This document shows positions 1-5,638 of a stretch of DNA of 5,638 nt, in pieces. The notes below the pieces were generated by a model. That model did not search any database and had not been told where the DNA came from. It worked only from the letters and a program-made list of their open reading frames with translations. This DNA is from Planctomycetota bacterium (GTDB lineage Bacteria > Planctomycetota > MHYJ01 > JACPRB01). How positions within the stretch are numbered: position 1 is the stretch's first letter; each line of letters begins with the position of its first letter. A program made the position numbers and the translations under genes. The stretch spans positions 1 through 5,638 of the forward strand of contig JACQFK010000428.1 of assembly GCA_016200125.1 (NCBI GenBank), in the 5' to 3' direction.

Positions 1-635
1 GCACCGCCGCCGCCGTCGCGGCCCAGCGCCACCTCTTCGGAAGCCCCCCTCATCGCCAGGGCGCCGATGGATTCCATTCCCGGGATCACGAGGGCCGTGG
101 TGGTCGCGCGATCGAGGTCCAGCGAATAGAAACGGTCGGCGCGCACGATGATCCCGCCGCCCCAAAGGATCAGATCGCCGATGAGGGGCTGGTCCCGTTT
201 GAAAAGGTCCACGGGGATTTCCGGGGAGGGAAACCAGTGCACCACGGAGGTCCAGTTGGCTTTCCGGAAGCGGTCCAGCACCGCCGCTACTGCAGAGGGC
301 ACTCTTGCGCGGTGGTCGTCGATGAAGACCCGGTGAGTCGGGACGGCACCCGACTTGCTGAACGCATCGGACTCGAGAACGAGGAGGAGCTCCTGGTACT
401 CCGCTCCCTCGAGCTGAAAGGACCCTGTGCGGAACAGATCACTCCACGTTGCAGGGGGATCCACGGTCCAGATGCAGCTCTTGTCCGGGCGCACTTCAAG
501 GGCGGCGTAGGTGTGCCAGCCCCCCTTGCCCGAATCCCAGACAGTTTCTTCAATCCTGCAGAGGGGGGCGTCCTTGGCGAGACAACCGGCCGCGGCGACG
601 AACAGAATCGGCGAAAGGAGCCGCGCGGAGTTCAT
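1..635 (-). CDS. Putative outer-membrane lipoprotein, partial (C-terminus beyond left edge)
   Basis: An open frame without a stop runs from an ATG at 633-635 off the left edge, giving at least 211 residues. The N-terminus looks like a lipoprotein signal: Arg5, a hydrophobic stretch LLSPILFVAAAG, then Cys18 in an A-A-G-C lipobox. The residue after Cys is Leu rather than Asp, so outer-membrane sorting is the likelier fate (inference). Two further cysteines lie at 26 and 54. I do not recognise the family. The last visible 50 residues (GDLILWGGGIIVRADRFYSL and following) have the feel of a beta-propeller blade, but only one such unit is visible. The start is preceded only by a weak GGGA. It lies 57 nt after the universal stress protein gene on the same strand, so it is probably the last visible member of that operon. 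The open frame, signal sequence and codon bias support a real gene; its function is unknown. Confidence 0.72.
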   Translation of the reverse strand, partial: MNSARLLSPILFVAAAGCLAKDAPLCRIEETVWDSGKGGWHTYAALEVRPDKSCIWTVDPPATWSDLFRTGSFQLEGAEYQELLLVLESDAFSKSGAVPTHRVFIDDHRARVPSAVAAVLDRFRKANWTSVVHWFPSPEIPVDLFKRDQPLIGDLILWGGGIIVRADRFYSLDLDRATTTALVIPGMESIGALAMRGASEEVALGRDGGGG

Positions 636-692
636 GATCCCATAGACGTCGCGTGGGCGGCCGGTTACCGACGGATTGTTCAGGGGCGCCGG

Positions 693-1562
693 CTATTGAT
701 ACATCCACGCGCGGGAGACGACCGTGTGCAGGCCCGGCTTCTGAAGAAGCACGGCTTGTTCCGCGCGTCCGAGGACGGCCAGAGCCGCTCTGCCGACCGT
801 CGTCCCGTCCGCTTCCTTGACGGCCGGAGCGGCCATCGCGATCAGGTCCGCGTCCAGCGTCCTCGCATGGCTGAGGATCTCCTCGACTGGATCGCCCTCG
901 GCGATCGTCTGCCAGAACACCAGGTCGGTCTTGTCGAAGCGGTCGGCCAGGCTGAGCAGCTTCGCCCTCGGATCTCCGGCCGGCAGGGCAGCCGCCGGGG
1001 CGAGGGCGCCCGCGGAGACATGAAGGAAGACGACTTCCGCCCGGATCCGGAGCGCCAGGTTCTGGACCGCGGGGAGGATCGTGAGCGAGTCCTCGGTGCC
1101 GTCCAGGGGCACGAGGATCCGCCGGAGCGACGTGCAGTCCGGGAGGGGGCCCGGCTGCCTGAAGAGCACGGGCAGCTGCGACCGCTGCACCACGATCCCG
1201 GCCAGGCTCCCCGGGAACGCCTTCGCCGGGCCGGTCCGGAGCTGCGTGCCCATCGCGATCAGGTCGATGTTGAACTCCAGCGCCGCCTGGAGGATGGCGT
1301 CCGCCGGATCGCCCGTGCGGATGAGGTCGAGCCCGCGCAGGTCGGGAAAGGTCTCGCGCAGCTTGCCGAGGTACGACAGCGCCTGGTCATGAAAGTCCAT
1401 GACGCCTGCGGACGGCGCGCTCACGCTGAGCGGGAGCGTCGGAACCACGCGAAGGAGATGGACCGCGGCTCCGCCGACGGCGATCCGCTCGACTTCGTGA
1501 AGAGCCGCCTCGGACGCCGGCGAGCCGTCCAGGGCGACCAGGATCCGGTACGACATGGGCAT
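693..1562 (-). CDS. Tandem-domain universal stress protein (UspA family)
   Basis: 289 residues forming two UspA folds in tandem (about 4-137 and 146-276), the usual two-domain length. Family members are cytoplasmic and often bind ATP under stress or growth arrest. Domain 1 opens with RILVALDGS (Asp12) and domain 2 with RILVPLDGT (Asp154), the Asp that normally contacts the nucleotide. The ATP motif G-2x-G-9x-G-S/T is only partly kept in domain 1 (G105-xx-L108-9x-G118-S119). It is eroded in domain 2 (A244-xx-A247-9x-G257-R258). Domain 2 therefore probably does not bind ATP and domain 1 may bind it weakly (inference). The start at 1562 has GGAG 4 nt upstream; a second ATG at 1556 is equally acceptable. 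The gene lies 42 nt after the glycogen-binding module gene and 57 nt before the lipoprotein gene, consistent with co-transcription from the sigma-54 promoter at 2111-2125. Confidence 0.93.
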   Translation of the reverse strand: MPMSYRILVALDGSPASEAALHEVERIAVGGAAVHLLRVVPTLPLSVSAPSAGVMDFHDQALSYLGKLRETFPDLRGLDLIRTGDPADAILQAALEFNIDLIAMGTQLRTGPAKAFPGSLAGIVVQRSQLPVLFRQPGPLPDCTSLRRILVPLDGTEDSLTILPAVQNLALRIRAEVVFLHVSAGALAPAAALPAGDPRAKLLSLADRFDKTDLVFWQTIAEGDPVEEILSHARTLDADLIAMAAPAVKEADGTTVGRAALAVLGRAEQAVLLQKPGLHTVVSRAWMYQ

Positions 1563-1604
1563 TCAGCTCCGTTGTCCGATGCGGCGGGGGCGGCCGCTGG
1601 CGGT

Positions 1605-1892
1605 CTACGTGACTTTCAGGACGCAATTCTCTGATCCGAAGGGATTCGCGACGCGCTCGGTCGCGTCCTCGTGATCCTGCCACTGCCCGTCGACGAGGAT
1701 CCGGTACTGGTACTCGCCCGGATCGAGGGGCAACACCGTCCGCCAGTGGCCGTTGCCGTCGTTGCTGAGCCGGATCCCCTGCTTCGTCCAGCGGGTGAAG
1801 TCGCCCGTCACCCGCACATCCTTGGCCTGGGCGGCCTTGACTACGATGGAGACCCGACGACGGTCGGGCCGCGTCGCTACATTCTCAACCAT
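1605..1892 (-). CDS. Stand-alone AMPK-type glycogen-binding module (CBM48) protein
   Basis: 95 residues, essentially a single CBM48/AMPK-beta glycogen-binding domain (about 13-94) with no catalytic or kinase-interaction part. The signature is clear: VTGDFTRW, then DGNGHW, then LDPGEYQYRILVDGQW, ending FGSENCVLKV. By comparison with the AMPK beta subunit from memory, the sugar-contacting positions are kept: W35 and W71 as the stacking tryptophans, R64 at the conserved Lys position, and N89 as the loop Asn. It should therefore bind alpha-glucan such as glycogen (inference from family). The start is ATG at 1892, with GGAGG 5 nt upstream. A TTG at 1904 would add four residues but lies inside that ribosome site's reach. 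The gene follows a possible 58-residue gene by 27 nt and precedes the stress-protein gene by 42 nt. It may tether or mark glycogen, or act as a small regulatory subunit; there is no signal peptide. Confidence 0.9.
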   Translation of the reverse strand: MVENVATRPDRRRVSIVVKAAQAKDVRVTGDFTRWTKQGIRLSNDGNGHWRTVLPLDPGEYQYRILVDGQWQDHEDATERVANPFGSENCVLKVT

Positions 1893-1896
1893 GGAA

Positions 1897-1902
1897 CCCT
1901 CC
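1897..1902 (-). promoter_or_regulatory. Shine-Dalgarno site fixing the CBM48 start
   Basis: GGAGGG on the minus strand ends 4 nt before the ATG at 1892. This favours that ATG over the in-frame TTG at 1904, which lies upstream of the site. It is the best ribosome site in the left half of the window. Confidence 0.75.
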
Positions 1903-1919
1903 AAATCGGATGCTGGGAT

Positions 1920-2096
1920 CTATTGCTTCTTGGAAGAATTGCCTTTGGGTTCGTCCCCGGACAGCGGGAGCGTGCGCCAGGGACTGCGCCGGAGATTCAG
2001 CTGCAGCTTTCCGAAGCGTGAGACCCATGAATCCAGCCGCACGACCTTCGGTTCATGGCCCCCGAGCCGCTTCAAGCCTCTCTTTCGGTCGAGCAT
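1920..2096 (-). CDS. Possible small basic protein, 58 residues
   Basis: An open frame of 58 codons starts at an ATG (2094-2096) and ends in TAG (1920-1922), filling most of the 256-nt gap between the activator and the CBM48 gene. The product begins MLDRKRGLKRLGG and ends PKGNSSKKQ. It has about 15 Lys/Arg against 5 Asp/Glu, two Trp, and no membrane segment or signal. I do not recognise it. For it being real: about three quarters of third positions are G/C, it ends 27 nt before the next gene, and it lies directly downstream of a consensus sigma-54 promoter. Against: it has no Shine-Dalgarno, and the predicted transcript would start only about 3 nt before the ATG. If the frame is not translated, this stretch is a roughly 200-nt 5' leader of the CBM48 operon. 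Confidence 0.42.
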   Translation of the reverse strand: MLDRKRGLKRLGGHEPKVVRLDSWVSRFGKLQLNLRRSPWRTLPLSGDEPKGNSSKKQ

Positions 2097-2110
2097 GCCG
2101 GCTTAAGATA

Positions 2111-2125
2111 GCAAAGCGCGTGCCA
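2111..2125 (-). promoter_or_regulatory. Sigma-54 (-24/-12) promoter of the CBM48-stress protein-lipoprotein operon
   Basis: Read on the minus strand the site is TGGCACGCGCTTTGC, an exact match to the sigma-54 consensus TGGCAC-N5-TTGC with the required 10 bp between the GG and GC doublets. It lies 23 bp past the activator's stop codon and points into the downstream operon. The transcription start is predicted near 2099. A sigma-54 promoter needs an enhancer-binding activator, and one is encoded immediately upstream. That this particular activator drives it is inference. Confidence 0.85.
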
Positions 2126-2148
2126 CGCCGGAATTGACTGAGGAACGA

Positions 2149-3789
2149 TCAGGAAGCCGGAGACTTGGTTATTCCGGGAGACTTGCGGTAGGCGCTCAGT
2201 TTTCGCTGAAGCGTGGCGAACCCGATCTCGAGGGACTTCGCGGCCTGTTTCCGATTCCCGCCTTTGGCTTCGAGGATGGCGAGAATATAGTCCTGTTCGA
2301 TGACCCGGAGCGGGCGGATGGCCCCGGGGACGATCCCGGACGGCGTCACGGAGCGCACTTCGGGAGGGAGGTCCTCCAGTTCGACGCGGCTCCCGGTCGC
2401 CACCGCCGCGGCGCGCTCCATGACGTTCGACAGCTCCCGCACATTGCCGGGCCAGGAGTACCCCAGGAGCCGGTCGGCCACCGCGGCGCTGAAGCCGTCG
2501 ACCCTGCGGTTCATGCGCAGCGCCGACTCCGCCAGAAGGATCCTCGCGAGCGGGAGGATGTCCTCCTGCCGCCGGCGGAGCGCCGGCACGGGCAGTTCCA
2601 TCACCTTCAGACGGTAGTAGAGATCCTCCCGGAAGCGTTTCGCGGCCACCTCCGGGATGAGATCCCGGTTCGTCGCCGTGATGATGCGCGCGCTGATCGG
2701 CCGGCTCTTGTTCTCGCCCACGCGCCGCACTTCCCGCTCCTGGAGCGCGCGGAGCAGCTTCACCTGCATGGACAGGGGGATCTCCCCCACTTCATCCAGG
2801 AAGAGGGTCCCGCCGTTGGCCGCTTCGAAGAGGCCCGGCCGGTCCACCGTCGCGCCCGTGAAGGCTCCGCGGGCGTGCCCGAACAGCTCGCTCTCCAGGA
2901 GCGTCTCGCTGATCGCGCCGCAATTCACCGCGACGAAGGGCCCCCCGGCGCAGGCCGAGTTGTCGTGGACGAAGCGCGCGACGCGCTCCTTCCCCGTGCC
3001 GCTCTCCCCCGTGATGAGGACCGTGGAATCGACCTTGGCGATGGTCCGGGCCAGTCCCATGACCCGGCGCATCTCCGGGCTCCGCGACACGATGCCCACG
3101 GGATCATCTTCGACCTTGGCGACCTGCGCGAGCTTTCGCGTCCGCTCGCGAAGCAGATGCTCGGTCCGCTTCAGCGCCTGGGCGACTTCCTTGAGCGCCG
3201 TATCCAGGTCTTCCCTCTTGAAAACGGACAGCTGTTCGCTGAACTCGCTCCCCCACTGCTCGATCGGCTTGATGGTGACATGGCAGGCGCTGTCGCCCTT
3301 GCCCATGCAGCGGTCCTCGATCGCCCCCATCTCCTTCCCGGCGGAGTAGCTGATGTAGCCGCTCGCGAGCCCGCAGAGCGTCCAGCAGACGGGATAGTCC
3401 GACTGGCCGAGATGCAGGATGTGCTGCTCCGCCTCATAGGAGACCTGCCAGATGCCTCCCTCCGGTCCGAAGGAGGCGGAACTACCGGGCTCCAGCATGA
3501 AGAGTCCCTGGAGCGCGTAGATCCGGGCGCCCGCCCGGCGCCAGTCGTCGTCGCTGTCCCATTTGAAGCGGGCTTTCATCGCTTCGGCCATGCGGCGGCC
3601 GTGGACGTAGCCGAAGCGGCTCAGAATGCCCCGGGCCACGCGGACGCCGAAGGTGTCGATGAGTTCCTTGCGGAGGAGACCCTGCGCCACGGCGTCGATG
3701 ATGAGCGCCCTTTGCCCCGCGAAATGAATGAGCCCGCCCCCGGGATCCAGTTCCAGCAGTTCCTTCAGGTCCAGAGCCTCGACGCGCAC
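2149..3789 (-). CDS. Sigma-54-dependent activator with XylR_N and V4R sensor domains (XylR/DmpR/PoxR-like)
   Basis: 546 residues in three parts. The sensor (about 5-180) is a XylR_N segment followed by V4R. C135, E158, C161 and C169 reproduce the spacing of the zinc site known in the PoxR/DmpR group (23, 3 and 8 residues apart). A charged helical linker follows (about 185-228). The AAA+ domain (about 230-470) is intact: Walker A GESGTGKE at 261-268, sigma-54-contacting GAFTGA at 308-313, Walker B GGTLFLDE at 326-333, sensor I TATNRDL, and WPGNVREL at 446-453. A Fis-type helix-turn-helix occupies about 495-533. Relatives sense aromatic compounds and then remodel the sigma-54 holoenzyme by ATP hydrolysis. 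Position 91 is Tyr in AGARIYALQG, where DmpR has the phenol-binding His and XylR, as I recall, has Tyr; the ligand here is unknown. The start is GTG at 3789, because TGA lies in frame two codons upstream. The gene lies between two sigma-54 promoters, its probable targets. Confidence 0.95.
   Translation of the reverse strand: MRVEALDLKELLELDPGGGLIHFAGQRALIIDAVAQGLLRKELIDTFGVRVARGILSRFGYVHGRRMAEAMKARFKWDSDDDWRRAGARIYALQGLFMLEPGSSASFGPEGGIWQVSYEAEQHILHLGQSDYPVCWTLCGLASGYISYSAGKEMGAIEDRCMGKGDSACHVTIKPIEQWGSEFSEQLSVFKREDLDTALKEVAQALKRTEHLLRERTRKLAQVAKVEDDPVGIVSRSPEMRRVMGLARTIAKVDSTVLITGESGTGKERVARFVHDNSACAGGPFVAVNCGAISETLLESELFGHARGAFTGATVDRPGLFEAANGGTLFLDEVGEIPLSMQVKLLRALQEREVRRVGENKSRPISARIITATNRDLIPEVAAKRFREDLYYRLKVMELPVPALRRRQEDILPLARILLAESALRMNRRVDGFSAAVADRLLGYSWPGNVRELSNVMERAAAVATGSRVELEDLPPEVRSVTPSGIVPGAIRPLRVIEQDYILAILEAKGGNRKQAAKSLEIGFATLQRKLSAYRKSPGITKSPAS
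2172..2179 (-). promoter_or_regulatory. Possible activator half-site (TCCCGGAA) upstream of the left sigma-54 promoter
   Basis: The octamer TTCCGGGA (plus strand) lies about 73-80 bp upstream of the predicted start near 2099, inside the 3' end of the activator gene. The same octamer occurs, in both orientations, in the arms of the hairpin upstream of the right sigma-54 promoter. It also occurs once inside the activator gene (2627-2634), so chance is a real possibility in GC-rich DNA. Confidence 0.2.
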
Positions 3790-3792
3790 ACT

Positions 3793-3798
3793 TCACCT
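3793..3798 (-). promoter_or_regulatory. Shine-Dalgarno site for the activator GTG start
   Basis: AGGTGA on the minus strand, 3 nt before the GTG at 3789. It matches the 3' part of the AAGGAGGTGA consensus, for which short spacing is normal. Its TGA is also the in-frame stop that excludes any longer N-terminus. Confidence 0.6.
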
Positions 3799-3866
3799 TG
3801 GGTAAGCTCCTCCACTCTAACATGCCTTGAAGCCGGGCCCTAAGCCTATCCGGGCTGGAATCAGAT

Positions 3867-3894
3867 TGAGTCACAGCGGCATCACTATGAGTCA
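3867..3894. repeat. Two TGAGTCA direct repeats 21 bp apart
   Basis: TGAGTCA occurs at 3867-3873 and again at 3888-3894, exactly 21 bp apart, or two helical turns on the same DNA face. The heptamer is itself nearly palindromic. The pair sits in the divergent gap between the activator and the 69-residue gene, 78 bp from the activator's start. It could be an operator for either gene. No other full copy was seen in the window. Confidence 0.4.
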
Positions 3895-3928
3895 TCTTCG
3901 AGGCTGCGGACTCCCCGCCTGCGTCTCT

Positions 3929-3941
3929 CCACGGGCCGTGG
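3929..3941. repeat. Short perfect inverted repeat CCACGG-G-CCGTGG
   Basis: Six-base arms around a single G (3929-3934 and 3936-3941), in the gap between divergent genes and overlapping the -24 part of a weak sigma-54-like site. A one-base loop makes an RNA hairpin unlikely, so a protein-binding palindrome is the better reading. Confidence 0.3.
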
Positions 3942-3953
3942 CCTCCGGCTTGC
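3939..3953 (+). promoter_or_regulatory. Weak sigma-54-like promoter toward the 69-residue gene
   Basis: TGGCCTCCGGCTTGC keeps the invariant GG-N10-GC spacing and a perfect TTGC. The -24 box is TGGCCT rather than TGGCAC. The predicted start is near 3965, giving a leader of about 90 nt to the ATG at 4055. GC-rich DNA produces such partial matches by chance, and a rival sigma-70-like -10 (GATAAT, 4040-4045) lies nearer the gene. Confidence 0.35.
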
Positions 3954-4039
3954 TGAGAGAGGGCTCATGACCTGCGTTGGAACCCGGGCGACCCTGCCCT
4001 TCACGTAGAGTTCCCTGATCCGAGCGCGGGTTCGTGATT

Positions 4040-4045
4040 GATAAT
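4040..4045 (+). promoter_or_regulatory. Candidate sigma-70-type -10 box (GATAAT)
   Basis: GATAAT differs from TATAAT at one position and stands out as an AT-rich island in GC-rich DNA, 9 bp before the ATG at 4055. No convincing -35 box lies at 16-18 bp. If used, the transcript would start almost at the ATG. Confidence 0.3.
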
Positions 4046-4054
4046 CCCACAGTT

Positions 4055-4264
4055 ATGGAGAAGACCTTGACCGAAGAAAAGAAGACGGGCACCGAGACTC
4101 CCGCAGCGGCGGCCCCGCAGGCGATCCCCGCCATCGTCGATTCGGCGAAGGCGGCCGCTCCCATCGTTCTTTCGCAGGCGCCGCAGATGACGGCCTCGGA
4201 TGCGAAGCCGGTCGTCGACAAGGCGTCGTCGGTCGTCGCCTCCCCGCTCGCCGACAAGAAGTAG
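4055..4264 (+). CDS. Small Ala/Lys/Pro-rich, probably disordered protein
   Basis: 69 residues from an ATG at 4055 to TAG at 4262-4264. A GTG at 4034 would add seven residues (MIDNPTV). The product starts MEKTLTEEKKTGTETPAAAA and ends VVASPLADKK. It is rich in Ala, Lys, Pro, Val and Ser, with no Cys or Trp, no signal peptide and no membrane span, so it is probably unstructured. Nearly all codons end in G or C, which strongly supports real coding. No clear Shine-Dalgarno precedes either start. It is transcribed divergently from the activator and is followed by a strong hairpin, so it is probably a single-gene unit. I do not recognise the family. Its position between a stress regulator and groEL hints at a stress-related role, no more. 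Confidence 0.68.
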   Translation: MEKTLTEEKKTGTETPAAAAPQAIPAIVDSAKAAAPIVLSQAPQMTASDAKPVVDKASSVVASPLADKK

Positions 4265-4291
4265 GTTTTTGCTGTACGGCATCTGCAGTTG

Positions 4292-4329
4292 TTTCCGGGA
4301 TCGCCGCCGACCGGCGGTGGTCCCGGAAA
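4292..4329 (+). terminator. Strong GC-rich hairpin after the 69-residue gene; possible terminator
   Basis: Arms at 4292-4308 and 4313-4329 enclose a 4-nt loop. In plus-strand RNA all 17 positions pair, two of them as G-U wobbles (T4301-G4320 and G4303-T4318). The minus-strand RNA would carry two mismatches instead. It begins 27 nt after the stop at 4264, as a terminator should, but is followed by TCCCTCTCC rather than a U-run. Alternatively the outer arms (TTTCCGGGA and TCCCGGAAA) are activator-binding sites about 53-90 bp upstream of the predicted sigma-54 start. Confidence 0.5.
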
Positions 4330-4355
4330 TCCCTCTCCCCGGAACCCCCGGCTCC

Positions 4356-4370
4356 TGGCACGCCTTTTGC
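4356..4370 (+). promoter_or_regulatory. Sigma-54 (-24/-12) promoter of the orphan-groEL operon
   Basis: TGGCACGCCTTTTGC is an exact match to TGGCAC-N5-TTGC, with 10 bp between GG and GC. It lies just upstream of the ATG at 4387; the predicted start is near 4382, only about 5 nt before that ATG. It is nearly identical to the minus-strand promoter at 2111-2125, including GC as the first two spacer bases. This supports shared control of both operons. Confidence 0.87.
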
Positions 4371-4386
4371 GCCGTCTCCTCCACTT

Positions 4387-4677
4387 ATGGCGGGACACTA
4401 TCACAACGGAATGGACCTTCTGACGGCGTTGGATGTTGAGCGGATCTACGTCGTGACCGATCAGCTGCATCTCAAGCGCGACGGGGTCATTGTTCCGCTC
4501 GGCTGCGCGAGCGAGGCCTTCGAGATCGTGCAGCCCGATGGAAAGCTCCTCCTGCGGCCGCCGGGCGGAGATCTCCTCGAACCCTGGATCGACGGGCTGG
4601 CGGCCCGTCTTTCGGCCCTGGACCTTTCCCGGATCGCCCGCCTCGGCGTGGACGCGCCCCCCGCGGCATCCCGATGA
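4387..4677 (+). CDS. Small protein of unknown function, first gene of the groEL operon
   Basis: 96 residues, ATG 4387 to TGA 4675-4677. It starts [20 protein letters not shown], with two His near the N-terminus, and has one Cys in [16 protein letters not shown] beta-rich middle ([21 protein letters not shown]) is followed by a Pro/Gly turn (LLLRPPGGD) and a helical, Leu/Ala/Arg-rich tail. There is no signal peptide or membrane span. Its length equals that of GroES, but the GroES hallmarks (N-terminal PLxDRV, mobile loop, KYGGTE-type roof) are absent. I do not recognise it. There is no Shine-Dalgarno before this ATG. Met9 (4411) is an alternative start with a longer leader but also no clear site. 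It ends 16 nt before groEL, so the two are almost certainly co-transcribed from the sigma-54 promoter. Confidence 0.8.
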   Translation: MAGHYHNGMDLLTALDVERIYVVTDQLHLKRDGVIVPLGCASEAFEIVQPDGKLLLRPPGGDLLEPWIDGLAARLSALDLSRIARLGVDAPPAASR

Positions 4678-4683
4678 CCCCTT

Positions 4684-4689
4684 AGGAGA
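4684..4689 (+). promoter_or_regulatory. Shine-Dalgarno site of groEL
   Basis: AGGAGA ends 4 nt before the ATG at 4694. It is a clear site, unlike the absent or weak ones before the small proteins in this window, and supports strong independent translation of groEL. Confidence 0.75.
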
Positions 4690-4693
4690 TCCC

Positions 4694-5638
<945 letters not shown>

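Noticed and set aside
505..525. TGGCAC on the minus strand inside the lipoprotein gene
   Set aside because: No TTGC or GC doublet follows at the required distance; it simply encodes Trp-His codons.
237..1634. Long plus-strand open frame of 465 codons
   Set aside because: It lies antisense to the lipoprotein and stress-protein genes. Its product is Arg/Gly/His-rich and low in complexity with no recognisable domain, typical of an antisense shadow in GC-rich DNA.
3275..3292. ATGGCAGGCGCTGTCGC as another sigma-54 promoter on the plus strand
   Set aside because: The -12 part reads GTCG rather than TTGC, the GG-N10-GC spacing fails, and it lies antisense inside the activator gene.
2134..3843. Plus-strand open frame of 569 codons
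   Set aside because: It is an antisense shadow of the sigma-54 activator, whose Walker A, GAFTGA and other motifs leave no doubt about the coding strand.
3482..3895. Possible N-terminal extension of the activator from an ATG at 3895
   Set aside because: It is in a different frame, and the activator's own frame has a TGA two codons before its GTG. The sensor domain is already complete from that GTG.
4387..4677. groES upstream of groEL
   Set aside because: The length fits, but none of the GroES sequence hallmarks are present, so the gene is left as unknown.

Overview
The window is high-GC bacterial chromosome with GC-rich third codon positions. A lipobox, a sigma-54 activator and sigma-54 promoters point to a Gram-negative-type bacterium. 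The mix of genes (V4R-type sigma-54 activator, stand-alone glycogen-binding module, tandem universal stress protein, GroEL) would fit an Acidobacteriota-like or related environmental lineage, but the phylum cannot be fixed from this sequence.

Minus strand, read right to left. A 546-residue XylR/DmpR-type sigma-54 activator (2149-3789) has an N-terminal sensor with a complete V4R metal-site pattern, an intact AAA+ domain with GAFTGA, and a Fis-type DNA-binding end. Just past its stop codon is a textbook -24/-12 promoter (TGGCAC-N5-TTGC, 2111-2125) facing a co-directional series: a possible 58-residue basic protein (1920-2096), a 95-residue AMPK-type glycogen-binding module (1605-1892), a tandem-domain universal stress protein (693-1562), and a lipoprotein that runs off the left edge (below 635). 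Gaps of 27, 42 and 57 nt suggest one operon.

Plus strand. Divergent from the activator is a gene for a 69-residue Ala/Lys/Pro-rich, probably disordered protein (4055-4264), followed by a 17-bp-stem hairpin (4292-4329). Next is a second perfect -24/-12 promoter (4356-4370) driving a 96-residue orphan protein (4387-4677) and, 16 nt later, groEL, which is cut by the right edge (4694 onward). No groES precedes this groEL, and its nucleotide site has Val at position 51, where Lys is usual.

The likely unifying idea, an inference, is a compact sigma-54 stress island. One V4R activator sits between two consensus sigma-54 promoters that fire outward, one into glycogen-binding/stress-protein/lipoprotein genes and one into a chaperonin operon. 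In both cases the predicted transcription start lies within about 5 nt of the first ATG, which raises the possibility of near-leaderless messages. The activator's ligand and binding sites are not known; candidate sites are listed with low confidence.
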